NCBI RefSeq assembly: GCF_002366715.1
Contig: NZ_DFBS01000027.1
Location: forward strand, 1 to 55,807
Reading direction: 5' to 3'
DNA length: 55,807 nucleotides
Origin: Halomonas sp. UBA3074
Lineage (GTDB): Bacteria; Pseudomonadota; Gammaproteobacteria; Pseudomonadales; Halomonadaceae
Positions 1 through 8,197 of the stretch are shown in pieces. Made by a program: the position numbers and the translations under genes. The notes beneath the pieces are model-generated. The model saw only the letters and a program-made list of their open reading frames with translations, was not told where the DNA came from and ran no database searches. Numbering within the stretch: position 1 is the first letter of the stretch; the number at the start of each line of letters is the position of its first letter.

Positions 1-601
1 ATCCACCAGATTTGACTATAACTCCAATTATCGTAATTCGAGATGGAGCTGGATAATCAGCTTCCTGAACCCACGCTGCTATAGCCGGTTGATCATGCGA
101 TCGCATAAAAGCGACCCTGTGTTTTCCCTCATGAGCAATGAATATCCCAAGTGGCTTGTACCAGACATATAAGGCGTTATCCCTTGAGCCAAAGTAGGTC
201 GCGTAGCGCTCGATCCTATTCACCACCTCCTCTGGTGGCACGTTCTCAGGATGCCCTTTGATGCTTGCCCCAATAACATGTTTTGGATCTACAAAGGCTC
301 GATAAGCCTGTCCATTCTGGTCTTCCCAGTTTAAAAAAGGTATCAGCACAGCTATTAATGAATCTGGGTGTAGTGCGCAGGTTCCTCGATCATTGTCCAC
401 TATGTCATTAAGCAACGGTTGCCCAATTGTCTTACGTGCGTATCTATCCAGCTCGACCTTAAAAGTAGCAAGCTCTTTAACTACGTCTTCATGACCAATT
501 GAAACAGGTTGCTTGATGAGATTCAGTGGGGGATGGTCGGGTTCAGGCACTGCTGATGACTCCGTGTTGACTGGCTCAGAAAGGTGGGGCTGGTTTGACA
601 T
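1..601 (-). CDS. Partial ParB-like-fold hypothetical protein (runs off left edge)
   Basis: An open minus-strand frame starts at ATG 601 and stays open to the window edge (200 codons), so its C-terminus is missing. The N-terminal ~25 residues are polar and proline-rich. The visible C-terminal part reads GIFIAHEGKHRVAFMRSHDQ, which resembles the G-x-H/R-R-v-x-A helix of ParB/Srx-type folds. It sits 37 bp downstream of a small winged-helix gene and follows parA-parB in the same direction, so it is probably the tail of the partition operon. The family match is by eye only; it could be a plasmid protein of unrelated function. Confidence 0.6.
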   Translation of the reverse strand, partial: MSNQPHLSEPVNTESSAVPEPDHPPLNLIKQPVSIGHEDVVKELATFKVELDRYARKTIGQPLLNDIVDNDRGTCALHPDSLIAVLIPFLNWEDQNGQAYRAFVDPKHVIGASIKGHPENVPPEEVVNRIERYATYFGSRDNALYVWYKPLGIFIAHEGKHRVAFMRSHDQPAIAAWVQEADYPAPSRITIIGVIVKSGG

Positions 602-638
602 AATTCGGGGAGCTATTTGCTCCCCGGGTGTCAGCTGG

Positions 639-920
639 CTAGGAAGTGCTGTCTCCAAAATGCACTCGAAAGGAGTTTGGGTCCAAGATTCCCCAGCCTT
701 CAAGTGCGTAATAGCCCATTGCACCTTCAGGTGAGCTAGGGTCACGAATAAAGAGGATTTTTACCTTAAACTCTTCCCGGATCGAAGTCAGCTGCCGTTT
801 AACCGTGCCAGCCGGGATGCCCGTAGCTTCAGAGATGTCCTGAAGGCTTGGGCGATCCATGTGGTCAATAGCACGGATAATGTCGTATTTTCGCTGTGTG
901 TCACGCGATAGGCTCGGCAT
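639..920 (-). CDS. Small winged-helix DNA-binding protein
   Basis: A 93-residue protein. Residues ~8-50 form a helix-turn-helix (PSLQDISEATGIPAGTVKRQ), followed by a beta-wing-like segment (VKILFIRDPSS). This is a MarR/IclR-like winged helix with no ligand domain. It lies 5 bp downstream of parB in the same direction and is probably cotranscribed with parAB. A regulator of the partition or transfer genes is a reasonable inference; its target is unknown. Confidence 0.7.
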   Translation of the reverse strand: MPSLSRDTQRKYDIIRAIDHMDRPSLQDISEATGIPAGTVKRQLTSIREEFKVKILFIRDPSSPEGAMGYYALEGWGILDPNSFRVHFGDSTS

Positions 921-925
921 AGAGG

Positions 926-2095
926 TCAGTCCTCACCCTCGACACCAAGTAGCTGAACGTCAGAGACTCTTACCCTCAGTGTGTCTTTTTCATCATTATC
1001 TAGTCGAACCCAGCAATAGCCAGGCTCATGATCGATACGATCAGTCTGTAGCATGCCACTACGTTGTGCGCCCTTCACGGTAACGCCTACCACGACCCGA
1101 GCCCGGGTGGGCTCCTTTGCCATTACTGGCGCTGGTGTATCAAGTTCGGCGCCAGCAGCCTTTTTAGGCTGGGGTTGCTCAGTATTAGTGGCCGATTTAG
1201 GTCTCGGTGGCTTTTCCTGTGCAACATCCCCCTTACCAAGAGAGGAGTCATCTTTCTCGTTAAACTGGGGCGGCATTGCGGGCTGGACATCATCAACAGT
1301 GTTCCCCATGCCAGAGTTTCCAGCGGAGGGGGATGAGTCGAATCCGCTCAGTGGTGGCTGGTCATCATTCGTCCCTAGAGCTGGCGCTGGAACCTGAGCC
1401 TCCATGGGAACTGTTTCAGGGTCTTCAGCCAGAGTGCCACCCTTTGCCTGTTTCAGCAGCTCACGGCAGGCTTTTCGGCTGATTCCGTCTACTAAGGCCT
1501 TTTCGCAAATGCGTTCAGCCTTCTCTGGCGCAATTTGATAAATCTGCCTGAGCGAATTCAGCGATTCGGGGTCAGCCGTGACATCTTCCTCGTATAGCTT
1601 CTGTACGCATTCGGGGAGCTTGAGCAGCGATAGGTGCTGCGAGATATAACCACGCGATTTACCTAGACGCTTAGCCACATCGACGGCCTTCCACTTAGCG
1701 TCAATGAATTTCTGAATCCCCTTGGCGATTTCCATCGGAGTCAGGTTTTCCCGCTGAATGTTTTCAATCAGCTCGCCGGCTGTTTCGTCCAGCTCCTCCT
1801 GGTCCTTTTTGTTGACGATCGCCTCAACCGGCACACCGGCCAGTTTACATGCACGCCAACGGCGCTCACCTTTCTGAATTCGATACTTACCGTTAGCATC
1901 CTTAGGAGATACGATGATCGGCTGTTCCTGGCCATGCGACTTAATTGAGTCGGCTAGCTCCTCAATACCGCCGAATTTCTCTCGGACTTGGCCATTTTTC
2001 GGCACCACTTCAGCTGTATCCAGCACCAATACTTCCTTGGCGCCTTTAGAGCGGCGTGAGAGGCTTTGCAGGTTGTCTAGTTGTCCTAATGCCAT
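926..2095 (-). CDS. parB: ParB/RepB/Spo0J-family partition protein
   Basis: A 389-residue centromere-binding protein. The N-terminal ParB domain has IKSHGQEQPIIVSP and the signature GERRWRACKLAGVPV, the CTP-binding GERR box of the family. A helix-turn-helix follows (VDVAKRLGKSRGYISQHLSL). Residues ~230-330 are a proline/glutamine-rich linker, then a short C-terminal domain with beta-strand-like pattern. The ATG at 2095 is one base past the parA stop, so the two are translationally coupled; a longer frame exists upstream but overlaps parA. ParB loads on parS sites and works with ParA in plasmid segregation. KorB-type members also repress transcription at dispersed operators, which fits the repeated palindrome in this window. 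Confidence 0.93.
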   Translation of the reverse strand: MALGQLDNLQSLSRRSKGAKEVLVLDTAEVVPKNGQVREKFGGIEELADSIKSHGQEQPIIVSPKDANGKYRIQKGERRWRACKLAGVPVEAIVNKKDQEELDETAGELIENIQRENLTPMEIAKGIQKFIDAKWKAVDVAKRLGKSRGYISQHLSLLKLPECVQKLYEEDVTADPESLNSLRQIYQIAPEKAERICEKALVDGISRKACRELLKQAKGGTLAEDPETVPMEAQVPAPALGTNDDQPPLSGFDSSPSAGNSGMGNTVDDVQPAMPPQFNEKDDSSLGKGDVAQEKPPRPKSATNTEQPQPKKAAGAELDTPAPVMAKEPTRARVVVGVTVKGAQRSGMLQTDRIDHEPGYCWVRLDNDEKDTLRVRVSDVQLLGVEGED

Positions 2096-2096
2096 G

Positions 2097-2873
2097 TCAG
2101 CCCACCTTTTCCATGAGTTCTTCGATAACTGCACGGATCTCTTTGCCAGCCTCTCGTGCCGATGTCTTTTTTATGCTCCAAACGGGTACGCCATTGAGGT
2201 TGGCCACGTCGAGTTGCCCTCTAACGCCAATCTCAGATTTGTAGACCAGATCCGGCACCGCCTTGCGAAGCTCATCTCGCGTGATCATGTCCTCCTCGAA
2301 ACCGCGTTTGAGGTTATTGATCACCATCCCGGTGTTTTCCAACTCGGGATTCAGCTCCTCCTGAACGCTTATGATCGTGTTCAGCAGACCCTCTACGCCA
2401 TCCAGTGCGAAACCACTTACTTGCACCGGACAAATGACATGAGTGGACATAGTGAGTGCAGCTACTAGCTTACGGCCCAAACTAGGGGGGCAGTCGACAA
2501 GCACGTAATCGTAATTATCCAGTATGCCGCTAGCCTTCAGGTTTGTGATCGGGTTGACCACACAGTTGAGCGGTAGGGACTCAATCTCAGATAGCTCTGG
2601 ATCGTTCTTGGTTGTCCAAATCAGATCCATTCCGCGCACGCACTTCATCGGCTGGATTTCATGCATGTTCTCATCGAACAACCGGACTGATGGTGTGCCT
2701 GTATAGGTTGCCTCATCGCTCTGGCTCAACCGGCTAGATGTGTTGCCCTGTGGGTCGAAATCAACTGCTAGTACGCGATAGCCCGCCTCCACGAGGTAGA
2801 AGACTGTTTGAAGGCAAATGGTCGATTTTCCGACCCCGCCTTTCTGATTGGAGAAACTGATTATTTTGGTCAT
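2097..2873 (-). CDS. parA: ParA partition ATPase
   Basis: A 258-residue deviant-Walker ATPase. The N-terminus MTKIISFSNQKGGVGKST is the classical KGGVGKST Walker A box, followed by VLAVDFDPQGNTSS (Walker A') and YVLVDCPPSLG (Walker B). There is no N-terminal DNA-binding domain, so this is a type Ib/chromosomal-like short ParA. ATG 2873 is preferred because it places the Walker box at the usual position; the frame runs upstream to 2927. It binds nonspecific DNA with ATP and drives ParB-bound plasmids apart. The palindrome at 2947-2964 lies 74 bp upstream and may be its operator or a parS site. Confidence 0.94.
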   Translation of the reverse strand: MTKIISFSNQKGGVGKSTICLQTVFYLVEAGYRVLAVDFDPQGNTSSRLSQSDEATYTGTPSVRLFDENMHEIQPMKCVRGMDLIWTTKNDPELSEIESLPLNCVVNPITNLKASGILDNYDYVLVDCPPSLGRKLVAALTMSTHVICPVQVSGFALDGVEGLLNTIISVQEELNPELENTGMVINNLKRGFEEDMITRDELRKAVPDLVYKSEIGVRGQLDVANLNGVPVWSIKKTSAREAGKEIRAVIEELMEKVG

Positions 2874-2946
2874 GGAGTTCCCGGTAGCCGACCTGGAAAA
2901 AGACAGGTTGAGAATGTCCTTGTGCAAACGGCGGCGATCCTTGCCA

Positions 2947-2964
2947 AGTTACGCATGCGAAACA
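2947..2964. promoter_or_regulatory. Palindrome copy 1 (parA upstream)
   Basis: AGTTACGCATGCGAAACA matches the 18-bp palindrome TGTTTCGCATGCGAAACA at 16 of 18 positions. It is in the parA promoter region and is the copy closest to parAB. It could be parS or an autoregulatory operator. Confidence 0.65.
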
Positions 2965-3019
2965 TGATAATCCACATAAACTGATACGGCAAATAGTATA
3001 AACCGATCTATCTAGCGCA

Positions 3020-3047
3020 TAAAAAAGGCCTGGACAGAGCCAAGCCA
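3020..3047 (-). terminator. Terminator-like hairpin after rdgC remnant
   Basis: On the minus strand an imperfect GGCTTGG / CCAGGCC stem is followed by a T6 run. It lies between the rdgC remnant and the parA promoter, so it would insulate parAB. Confidence 0.5.
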
Positions 3048-3068
3048 AAGACAGGATATGAGTAGGGT

Positions 3069-4009
3069 TCAGGCTGCTTTAGATGCCTGAACAGCATCCT
3101 CAGGGGTATCCTCTAGCGTAGGGACTGATTCACCCCCTAGTAGGGTTATCAGCTCCTCGACAACGGCCGCAAGAGCTGGGATGTGAATATGGGCATCCGC
3201 ATCAAACCTTGATGCTTCATCATCACCCGAATCAGCATGCTCAAGCAGTGCATCATCGAATTTGATCTTCTTTAGGCCTAGATCATCCTGAAGCTGCATC
3301 GCCAGTTGACCTGTCCGAGCAATCGAAAGGGCTGAACAGATGCGGCCTCCATCAAGGTGCTGCTGTATCTCGTCACTATCGAGATCGACCTCCGAAACCT
3401 TAATCACACCATCATTGCCAGAAGGCGATTCGAGCTGGCAGAACTCTCCAAGAGCCCAGCCTTCAGCACGCTCAGTCGAGGCAGCCAACCAACGGGTCAT
3501 CAAAGCTGTTGGACGATCGCTAGTTGCCATTGGCGTGACTTTGAGCGATCCCAGTGTAAGGCGCAACAGATCGAGTGCTTCTTCTGCTTTCTTACGACTG
3601 GCAGCGTCAATGAGTATCCATTTACGCCTGATGTCGATAGCCATCAGAAAATGCCCGGTTCGCTTCAGGGAGGTGGGCAGTAGCTCTTCGTATACCTGCT
3701 CTTTGAGCAATTGTTTCTCCGCACGGCGCAGGTGACTTCCTGAGGCCTTCTCCATTTCAGCCGCCCTCTCCTCCACCAGCTATTTGACCGCGGCTACTGG
3801 GAGCAAACGCTGCTACTGCCGAAAGCGAAGAATGAGATATTGAGACTGGAGTGTGTATGCCAATACTTCACCGCAAACAGCCGACCACCCTACCCTTCGA
3901 GCCTCTGTGGGCGCGCAGGCCCTGGAAAGTTTTTTTCGATGAGGCTGGTCATTTCGTCAGCCCCAAAGAATGAGCTATGTGCCCTATATGACAGTGCGTT
4001 GTCGAACAC
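3069..4009 (-). pseudogene. rdgC: rdgC-like recombination-associated protein, broken
   Basis: The intact frame 3069-3776 (235 codons) matches the C-terminal three quarters of RdgC: KEQVYEELLP, WILIDAASRKKAEEAL, SDEIQQHLDGG, and a terminal RFDADAHI...LITLLGG. RdgC is a DNA-binding ring that restrains RecA. Reading upstream restores the missing N-terminus: LILRFRQ, then TAG (3813-3815), QRLLPVAAVK, then TAG (3780-3782), LVEERAAEME. Further upstream ALSYRAHSSFFGADEMTSLIEK joins CAPTEARRVGWSAV through a one-base shift in an A7 run near 3935. The GTG at 4009 is the likely old start. So there are two amber stops, best explained by CAG to TAG, and one homopolymer frameshift. A short product from the internal GTG at 3776 is possible but would lack the N-terminal domain. 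Confidence 0.72.
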
Positions 4010-4124
4010 GATTAGGCCCTACGATCTTATTATTTTAGGCAAGGGAGCATGGTATTTAAATGGTGAAATAATAGATAACGGTATAACTCCCCCCCTCCCC
4101 TAGGCGCTATAGTAAACTGGCCAG

Positions 4125-4382
4125 TCATTTACCTCGGATAGTCAAGCGCTTCAACACCCAAGGCCTCTCGGAGAAAGGTGTTGGCTGCCCTCCTCCCAAC
4201 GTTATCTCTTTGCGGATAGTCGCTGATTCAGCCGCATTGTTCCAACACAGCTGGTATGCCGCGAGGACGGGTTGGTAGTCGACCACTCCGCCCTCACGGA
4301 GGCAGCGGAGTATGAAGCGCTGATCTTCTTTGGTAAGGGGAAGCTCATTCAGCTGGTCCAGTCGGTTATCATTGCTATCCAT
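4125..4382 (-). CDS. Hypothetical 85-residue protein
   Basis: I do not recognise this protein. It is soluble and mixed in charge (LTKEDQRFILRCLREGGVVDYQPVLAAYQLCWNNAAESATIRKEITL). It has no signal peptide or membrane segment. It stands between two unrelated blocks on the same strand as its neighbours. About 115 bp of AT-rich DNA (4010-4124) downstream holds no gene I can support. Confidence 0.5.
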   Translation of the reverse strand: MDSNDNRLDQLNELPLTKEDQRFILRCLREGGVVDYQPVLAAYQLCWNNAAESATIRKEITLGGGQPTPFSERPWVLKRLTIRGK

Positions 4383-4453
4383 ATTATATCTATGCCAGAC
4401 GACGAATTATATTAAATTCAAGCAGAATGAAACATTTAGTGTTTGCCACTTGA

Positions 4454-4825
4454 CTAAGGGATGTACAACCGTTGCCCATTGCCACTATAGCTGGCGCTTA
4501 TAGTCTCCCGAGCTGTATGGCCATAATCCACGACACCATGAACCGCCTCTTCCATCCGCCAGTGATTTCCATCCCGCGGGGCGAGGCTAACTCTCGCCAA
4601 GCCAGGGGGAAGCCTTACAGTGAAACAATGTAGATGGATGTCATCCAGGCCTTCAATCATCTTGAGATTGATCTCATCAATCTGATCCGTCTCGACCGCA
4701 TACACTGTGTAGCTCCCATCCAGGCCAAGCTGTTCCTTGGCCACGGTGGTCAGCAATTCATCGAACTTCAGAGGGGCATCTGAAATGACCTTGGTATCCT
4801 TCACCTTGTCCCCACTGAGTGCCAC
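4454..4825 (-). CDS. Hypothetical protein, possibly the C-terminal half of a split gene
   Basis: A 123-codon frame whose only early start is GTG 4825. It overlaps the upstream frame (4758-5252) by 68 bp, which is unusually long. The tail of the upstream frame (GGTQWGQGEGYQGHF) looks like out-of-frame reading, whereas this frame is protein-like from DKVKDTKVISDAPLKFDELL onward. A single frameshift near 4810 would fuse the two into a ~270-residue protein. The alternative is two overlapping genes. Function unknown. Confidence 0.5.
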   Translation of the reverse strand: MALSGDKVKDTKVISDAPLKFDELLTTVAKEQLGLDGSYTVYAVETDQIDEINLKMIEGLDDIHLHCFTVRLPPGLARVSLAPRDGNHWRMEEAVHGVVDYGHTARETISASYSGNGQRLYIP

Positions 4826-5252
4826 CGTTCGGGCTGTTTATGCTATGGTCTGTCAGCAAGCATAGGCGCCGCCCATCGACCCATAGCTCTCGAAAAATAC
4901 CCTCGTGGGTATACACACCTACAAGCACATCTAAAGGCTCTTCGTAGTACGTGGATGAAGGTGCCAGGGTGCTATCGTTGAATGGCTCTTGACGGACTTG
5001 TAACGCTACAGCAGTTTGCCTGGCCAGCGGCACGCTCTTGTTCTTCATGCCCCATTTCCATGAGACACGATCTTTAGGCTTGAAACGCTCGTGCGATTGC
5101 TCTTCGTTTAGGAGATCCAGTGCCAGGCTAATTGTCATCTTCGTGATAGCTGGGTCACTTGGATCAACTTGGTCAGCATCCATCGACTGCTTACGCAGGC
5201 CGGATATTACGCGCCCCAAAGAGGCGAGCCAACTTTTGTTGCCTTGCTTCAT
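4758..5252 (-). CDS. Hypothetical protein, possibly the N-terminal half of a split gene
   Basis: A 164-residue protein of unknown family. It starts MKQGNKSWLASLGRVISGLRK and contains ERFKPKDRVSWKWGMKNKSVPLARQTAVALQV and VGVYTHEGIFRELWVDGRR, a beta-rich pattern. Its ATG overlaps the stop of the upstream membrane protein (ATGA), so the two are coupled. Its last ~25 residues overlap another frame and may be the result of a frameshift. Confidence 0.55.
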   Translation of the reverse strand: MKQGNKSWLASLGRVISGLRKQSMDADQVDPSDPAITKMTISLALDLLNEEQSHERFKPKDRVSWKWGMKNKSVPLARQTAVALQVRQEPFNDSTLAPSSTYYEEPLDVLVGVYTHEGIFRELWVDGRRLCLLTDHSINSPNGGTQWGQGEGYQGHFRCPSEVR

Positions 5253-5629
5253 GCATCTATCCTCGGAGTCTTTCTATTCCGCCCGACAGCCACGGCCACA
5301 CCTATTAATGTCCATGCAGCAAGTAGCGTAAAACCTAAGTGGAGGAATGCTCCGTAAGGCGGTCCCAATTTGACAGAGAGATAAAGAGACGCACCAAACG
5401 CGATGAGCCACCGGAACCAATAATCAACTGACCTACTTGCGACCCAGCGCGCCTGCTCAAGCGTCAGAGGACGGTGCAGCCAGCGAAAGGGGTAAAGGGT
5501 CTTCTCCCGTGTACCACGGCCTACCTTGAGTGGCTGACGTGGAAATAGACGGTTCACGGCGAACTGCGGAAACATTCCTTCGATTGCTCGCCGCATAATA
5601 CTAACAGTGCGTTGGTCTTGTAGAGACAT
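5249..5629 (-). CDS. Small inner-membrane protein
   Basis: A 126-residue protein with a basic N-terminal half and two C-terminal hydrophobic segments (WFRWLIAFGASLYLSVKLG and GAFLHLGFTLLAAWTLIGVAVAVG), a probable hairpin in the inner membrane. It is coupled to the next gene by a 4-bp overlap. The family is not recognised. It lies just upstream of the plasmid genes at 4.1-5.2 kb and downstream of the DsbC-like gene. Confidence 0.6.
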   Translation of the reverse strand: MSLQDQRTVSIMRRAIEGMFPQFAVNRLFPRQPLKVGRGTREKTLYPFRWLHRPLTLEQARWVASRSVDYWFRWLIAFGASLYLSVKLGPPYGAFLHLGFTLLAAWTLIGVAVAVGRNRKTPRIDA

Positions 5630-5702
5630 GGGGTGCCCTCTAGCTGGGCGCCCGGACTGCCGGAGAGGGAGCCAGGGCGCATTTCTTCAAGGTGCAATAA
5701 GG

Positions 5703-6518
5703 TTACAGGCTACGGATTTCAGCCGCACGAAGAGCACCACGCATGATATGAGCTTCACCGTTCTCATCCTTGTAGAGCGTATTCGGTGTAGACCGGATAC
5801 CCAGCTGCTGGATCAGGTTGCTGTTCTCACTCACGATGTTCATAGCTTCGGCGCTCGGGGAGCCAGACACACTGCCGCCTCCCTCAAATGTGGCCAGCAC
5901 TTCGGTAGGGTTCTCGGCGTCGACTATTTGTGCAGCCTGGTGGAGCGAGCCCTCGCCCATGAAGCCTACCGGAATCCAACGGATGGTGACTTCATCCAGA
6001 ACCGCCCGGGACTCTTGATACATTTTCTGGCAGTAACCACATTGAGTATCAAAGACGACATACAGAACCTTGTCGCCGCTCCCCTCTTCAACGTAGAAGG
6101 CATTTTCCTCAACTTGCGCAAGCGCTGCGGCCTCATCCTCATCTGTAAATCCGTTGTCCTGAGAGGCAGCTCGCTTCGGCATGCTGGCCAGCGGGCTATT
6201 CTCCATGTGCTGCTCCATGTGAGCCTGCGTCAAGTTTTCGCCACCCTCGCCCAGAATCATCCCGATAAAGGCATGCGTACCATCCTCAGTGGTATAGATC
6301 ACATTAGTGTCGTTCTCGACACTAATAACCCAGCCATTGATGCCATCTAGGCCGGTATCGAATGTTTTGTCGACCTTGGCTCCAGGGATGCCCAAATCGG
6401 ACACGGCCTTGGGAAGCTCTAAGCTGGAGCCGGCATTGTCGTCATTGGCGACGGTAGTTCCCGCGAAAAGTGCGGAGGCGACTGCAACAGCGGAGGCGAT
6501 CAGGGTAAGGTGTTTCAT
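5703..6518 (-). CDS. Periplasmic DsbC/DsbG-like thiol:disulfide interchange protein
   Basis: A 271-residue exported protein. It has a signal peptide (KHLTLIASAVAVASALFAGTTVANDD), an N-terminal dimerisation-like domain (WVISVENDTNVIYTTEDGTHAFIG), and a thioredoxin fold with active site FDTQCGYCQKMY. The cis-proline region is STPNTLYKDENG. CGYC is typical of DsbC/DsbG isomerases. ATG 6518 is chosen because AAGGAG lies 7 bp upstream; a TTG one codon earlier is less likely. F-type and related conjugation systems often carry such an isomerase for disulfide-rich transfer proteins, and the TrbI-like gene upstream supports that role. Confidence 0.82.
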   Translation of the reverse strand: MKHLTLIASAVAVASALFAGTTVANDDNAGSSLELPKAVSDLGIPGAKVDKTFDTGLDGINGWVISVENDTNVIYTTEDGTHAFIGMILGEGGENLTQAHMEQHMENSPLASMPKRAASQDNGFTDEDEAAALAQVEENAFYVEEGSGDKVLYVVFDTQCGYCQKMYQESRAVLDEVTIRWIPVGFMGEGSLHQAAQIVDAENPTEVLATFEGGGSVSGSPSAEAMNIVSENSNLIQQLGIRSTPNTLYKDENGEAHIMRGALRAAEIRSL

Positions 6519-6612
6519 CAATAAGCTCCTTGAGCAAAGTTAAGCGCCAGTGGTGCTGGCGTAGTCTTCGCCATGCAGGGCATGGCCACATCAGGTTCTA
6601 ATCATCTGCTGT

Positions 6613-7176
6613 TTATGGCAGCAGCTCTTCAATTCCCGCCTCGCGCTGCGAATCGGCACGCTCACGCGCTTGCTGGTTAGCACGACTGACCAGCTCTCGA
6701 GCCTCCTCATAAAGGTTCGATGCGCTGTAAGTGGTGTCTCCATGACGATCAAGACTTGTCTCGATCGTGGGGGCATCTGTTGGCAGGCCTAAACCAGCCA
6801 GTACGGTGTCAGTGATGTCAGGAATAGTGCCGTCCAAGACGGCTGCTTGACGGACGATGACCAAAGCGCCATCTGCTGCATCAACGATCGCTGGGCGAAC
6901 GCCATTGTCGACGCGAGCCAATGTGGATACGGCTGAATCTCTTGCCTCACCGTCCCCTAGCAGCTCACTGGCTGCTGCACGGCGAGCATTAACGTATTTG
7001 GCCGTATCGAATGTCACCACGGCTGGTGATTCAGCGTTTGACGAGGCCCATGGGAGGTCTAAGGGAATGACGGTTATAGCGAACGCCATCGCACCCAGCA
7101 CACCACCTGCCAAAGGCAATACCCTAGCCAAGGGGTGCTGAAATCGGGATCTGGTTTTTTGGTCTGTCTCGCTCAT
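6613..7176 (-). CDS. TrbI-like (F-type) conjugation protein
   Basis: A 187-residue bitopic membrane protein. After a cytoplasmic N-terminus there is one hydrophobic segment (LARVLPLAGGVLGAMAFAITVIPLDL), then a periplasmic region. VVTFDTAKYVNARRAAASELL and VIVRQAAVLDGTIPDITDTVLAGLGL recall the F-type TrbI pattern (VTFDmk... and kpAVl-G..DITd). TrbI of F affects pilus retraction and is a minor transfer protein. It precedes the DsbC-like gene in the same direction. The assignment rests on motif memory and is moderate. Confidence 0.55.
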   Translation of the reverse strand: MSETDQKTRSRFQHPLARVLPLAGGVLGAMAFAITVIPLDLPWASSNAESPAVVTFDTAKYVNARRAAASELLGDGEARDSAVSTLARVDNGVRPAIVDAADGALVIVRQAAVLDGTIPDITDTVLAGLGLPTDAPTIETSLDRHGDTTYSASNLYEEARELVSRANQQARERADSQREAGIEELLP

Positions 7177-7200
7177 GTGCCTGCCTATCGTCTACGCATG

Positions 7201-7229
7201 AAAAAGCCCCAGGAATAAACCAGGGGCTG
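7201..7229 (-). terminator. Rho-independent terminator of ssb
   Basis: The stem CAGCCCCTGG / CCAGGGGCT is followed on the minus strand by TTTTT, 11 bp past the ssb stop. Confidence 0.8.
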
Positions 7230-7240
7230 TGAATAGAACA

Positions 7241-7582
7241 TCAAAAGGGAAATTCCACTCCTTCGTCTCCATCACCTGCAGCACCAGCGCTACGCGGATC
7301 ACGGAGGATGCGGCAAGTGTCCACCATAAGGTTGGTATACACAGTGCCGTTATCAGCCTTACGGAAGGACAATTCGCCCTCGACAAAGACCAACTGACCG
7401 CGCTTCAAGCGATCCTTCATAACCTCGGCGAAGCGACCACCAAGGATGCAGTTAAGCCACATCGGATCATCACCCACTTTCTTGGCCATGTTGATACCGA
7501 ACCGAACGTAAGTTTTGCCATTGCCGTTGGTCCGAACTTCTGGTTCGCCAATGTGACCAATCTGTAGAATCTGTCCCCACAT
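7241..7582 (-). CDS. ssb: Single-stranded DNA-binding protein
   Basis: A 113-residue OB-fold protein: MWGQILQIGHIGEPEVRTNGNGKTYVRFGINMAKK, then LGGRFAEVMKDRLKRGQLVFVEGELSFRKADNGTVYTNLMVDTCRIL. It ends in the acidic, aromatic tip GDEGVEFPF, like the partner-recruiting tail of SSB. It is shorter than chromosomal SSB (~170) because the linker is nearly absent. ATG 7582 is chosen over the TTG two codons upstream because AGGAGA then has 7-bp spacing. It is preceded by the shared leader element, copy a. Plasmid SSBs protect incoming single strands during conjugation. Confidence 0.88.
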   Translation of the reverse strand: MWGQILQIGHIGEPEVRTNGNGKTYVRFGINMAKKVGDDPMWLNCILGGRFAEVMKDRLKRGQLVFVEGELSFRKADNGTVYTNLMVDTCRILRDPRSAGAAGDGDEGVEFPF

Positions 7583-7650
7583 GTTCAAATCTCCTCTCTC
7601 TCACATTCCCAACGTAATGGGTCTCGTTGGGGGATAGGGGCGCTACTGAC
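7583..7650 (-). promoter_or_regulatory. Shared leader element, copy a (ssb)
   Basis: Reading on the minus strand: GTCAGT, then CCCCTATC, CCCCAACGAGACCC, a loop, then TTGGGAATGTGAG and the Shine-Dalgarno AGAGGAG. In this copy CCCAACG also pairs perfectly with CGTTGGG. The GAGACC and GGAATG blocks are the conserved core of all eight copies. Confidence 0.7.
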
Positions 7651-7692
7651 ACTAAGGAGCGAACCTGGGCGGTTTATTTTCCTAACGCATGA

Positions 7693-7728
7693 AAAAGCCC
7701 CCTGACTCAGATGAGTCGAGGAGGCTTT
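7693..7728 (-). terminator. Rho-independent terminator
   Basis: The stem AAGCCTCCTCGACTC / GAGTCAGGGGGCTT with loop ATCT is followed by TTTTTC on the minus strand. It lies 8 bp past the stop of the gene at 7736-8197. Confidence 0.8.
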
Positions 7729-7735
7729 GAAGTGG

Positions 7736-8197
7736 TCACCTCGGGAGGTGACGAACGATTCTTGCCTTGGGCTGGAGATAACTCCAGTGCGCCAAGTTAA
7801 GGAGGAAGTTACCAAAAGCTCTCTTGGTGAAGCTCACAATGAATGTATCTTCGGCGCTCTCTATGGCCTGTAAAGTGCTTTCCCGATGCAATTTGCGATC
7901 AGGGCGACGCACCTGGATGACAGGTCCATCCTCGACAGAGAAAGCGAACCCCTCAAGCTCACCAAGCGAGAAGACCTCGAAGGCCACATTCACATCCGTT
8001 CCCAAGTCAGCCATTTGACGTGGCGTTGGCTGGCGCCAGCGGCGACCGGCCTCACGAGGCAGAATGAAAAGAGAGCCTTGCGCTGAGTCGATGGCAAACG
8101 CCACCTTATCAGCACGGAGGTCATCTAATTGCAGCCCGCCGAACTCACGACCAAAAGCTATGGCATCTTCTTGATTAATAATCAGCTCAATATTCAT
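7736..8197 (-). CDS. Hypothetical leader-controlled plasmid protein
   Basis: A 153-residue soluble protein of unknown family, starting MNIELIINQEDAIAFGREFGGLQLDDL, with a basic C-terminus (YLQPKARIVRHLPR). ATG 8197 is set by the leader element, whose GAGGAG lies 8-13 bp upstream; an upstream GTG extension would translate the leader itself and is rejected. It stands between ssb and a palindrome/leader promoter, so it looks like a single-gene unit ending at its own terminator. Confidence 0.68.
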   Translation of the reverse strand: MNIELIINQEDAIAFGREFGGLQLDDLRADKVAFAIDSAQGSLFILPREAGRRWRQPTPRQMADLGTDVNVAFEVFSLGELEGFAFSVEDGPVIQVRRPDRKLHRESTLQAIESAEDTFIVSFTKRAFGNFLLNLAHWSYLQPKARIVRHLPR

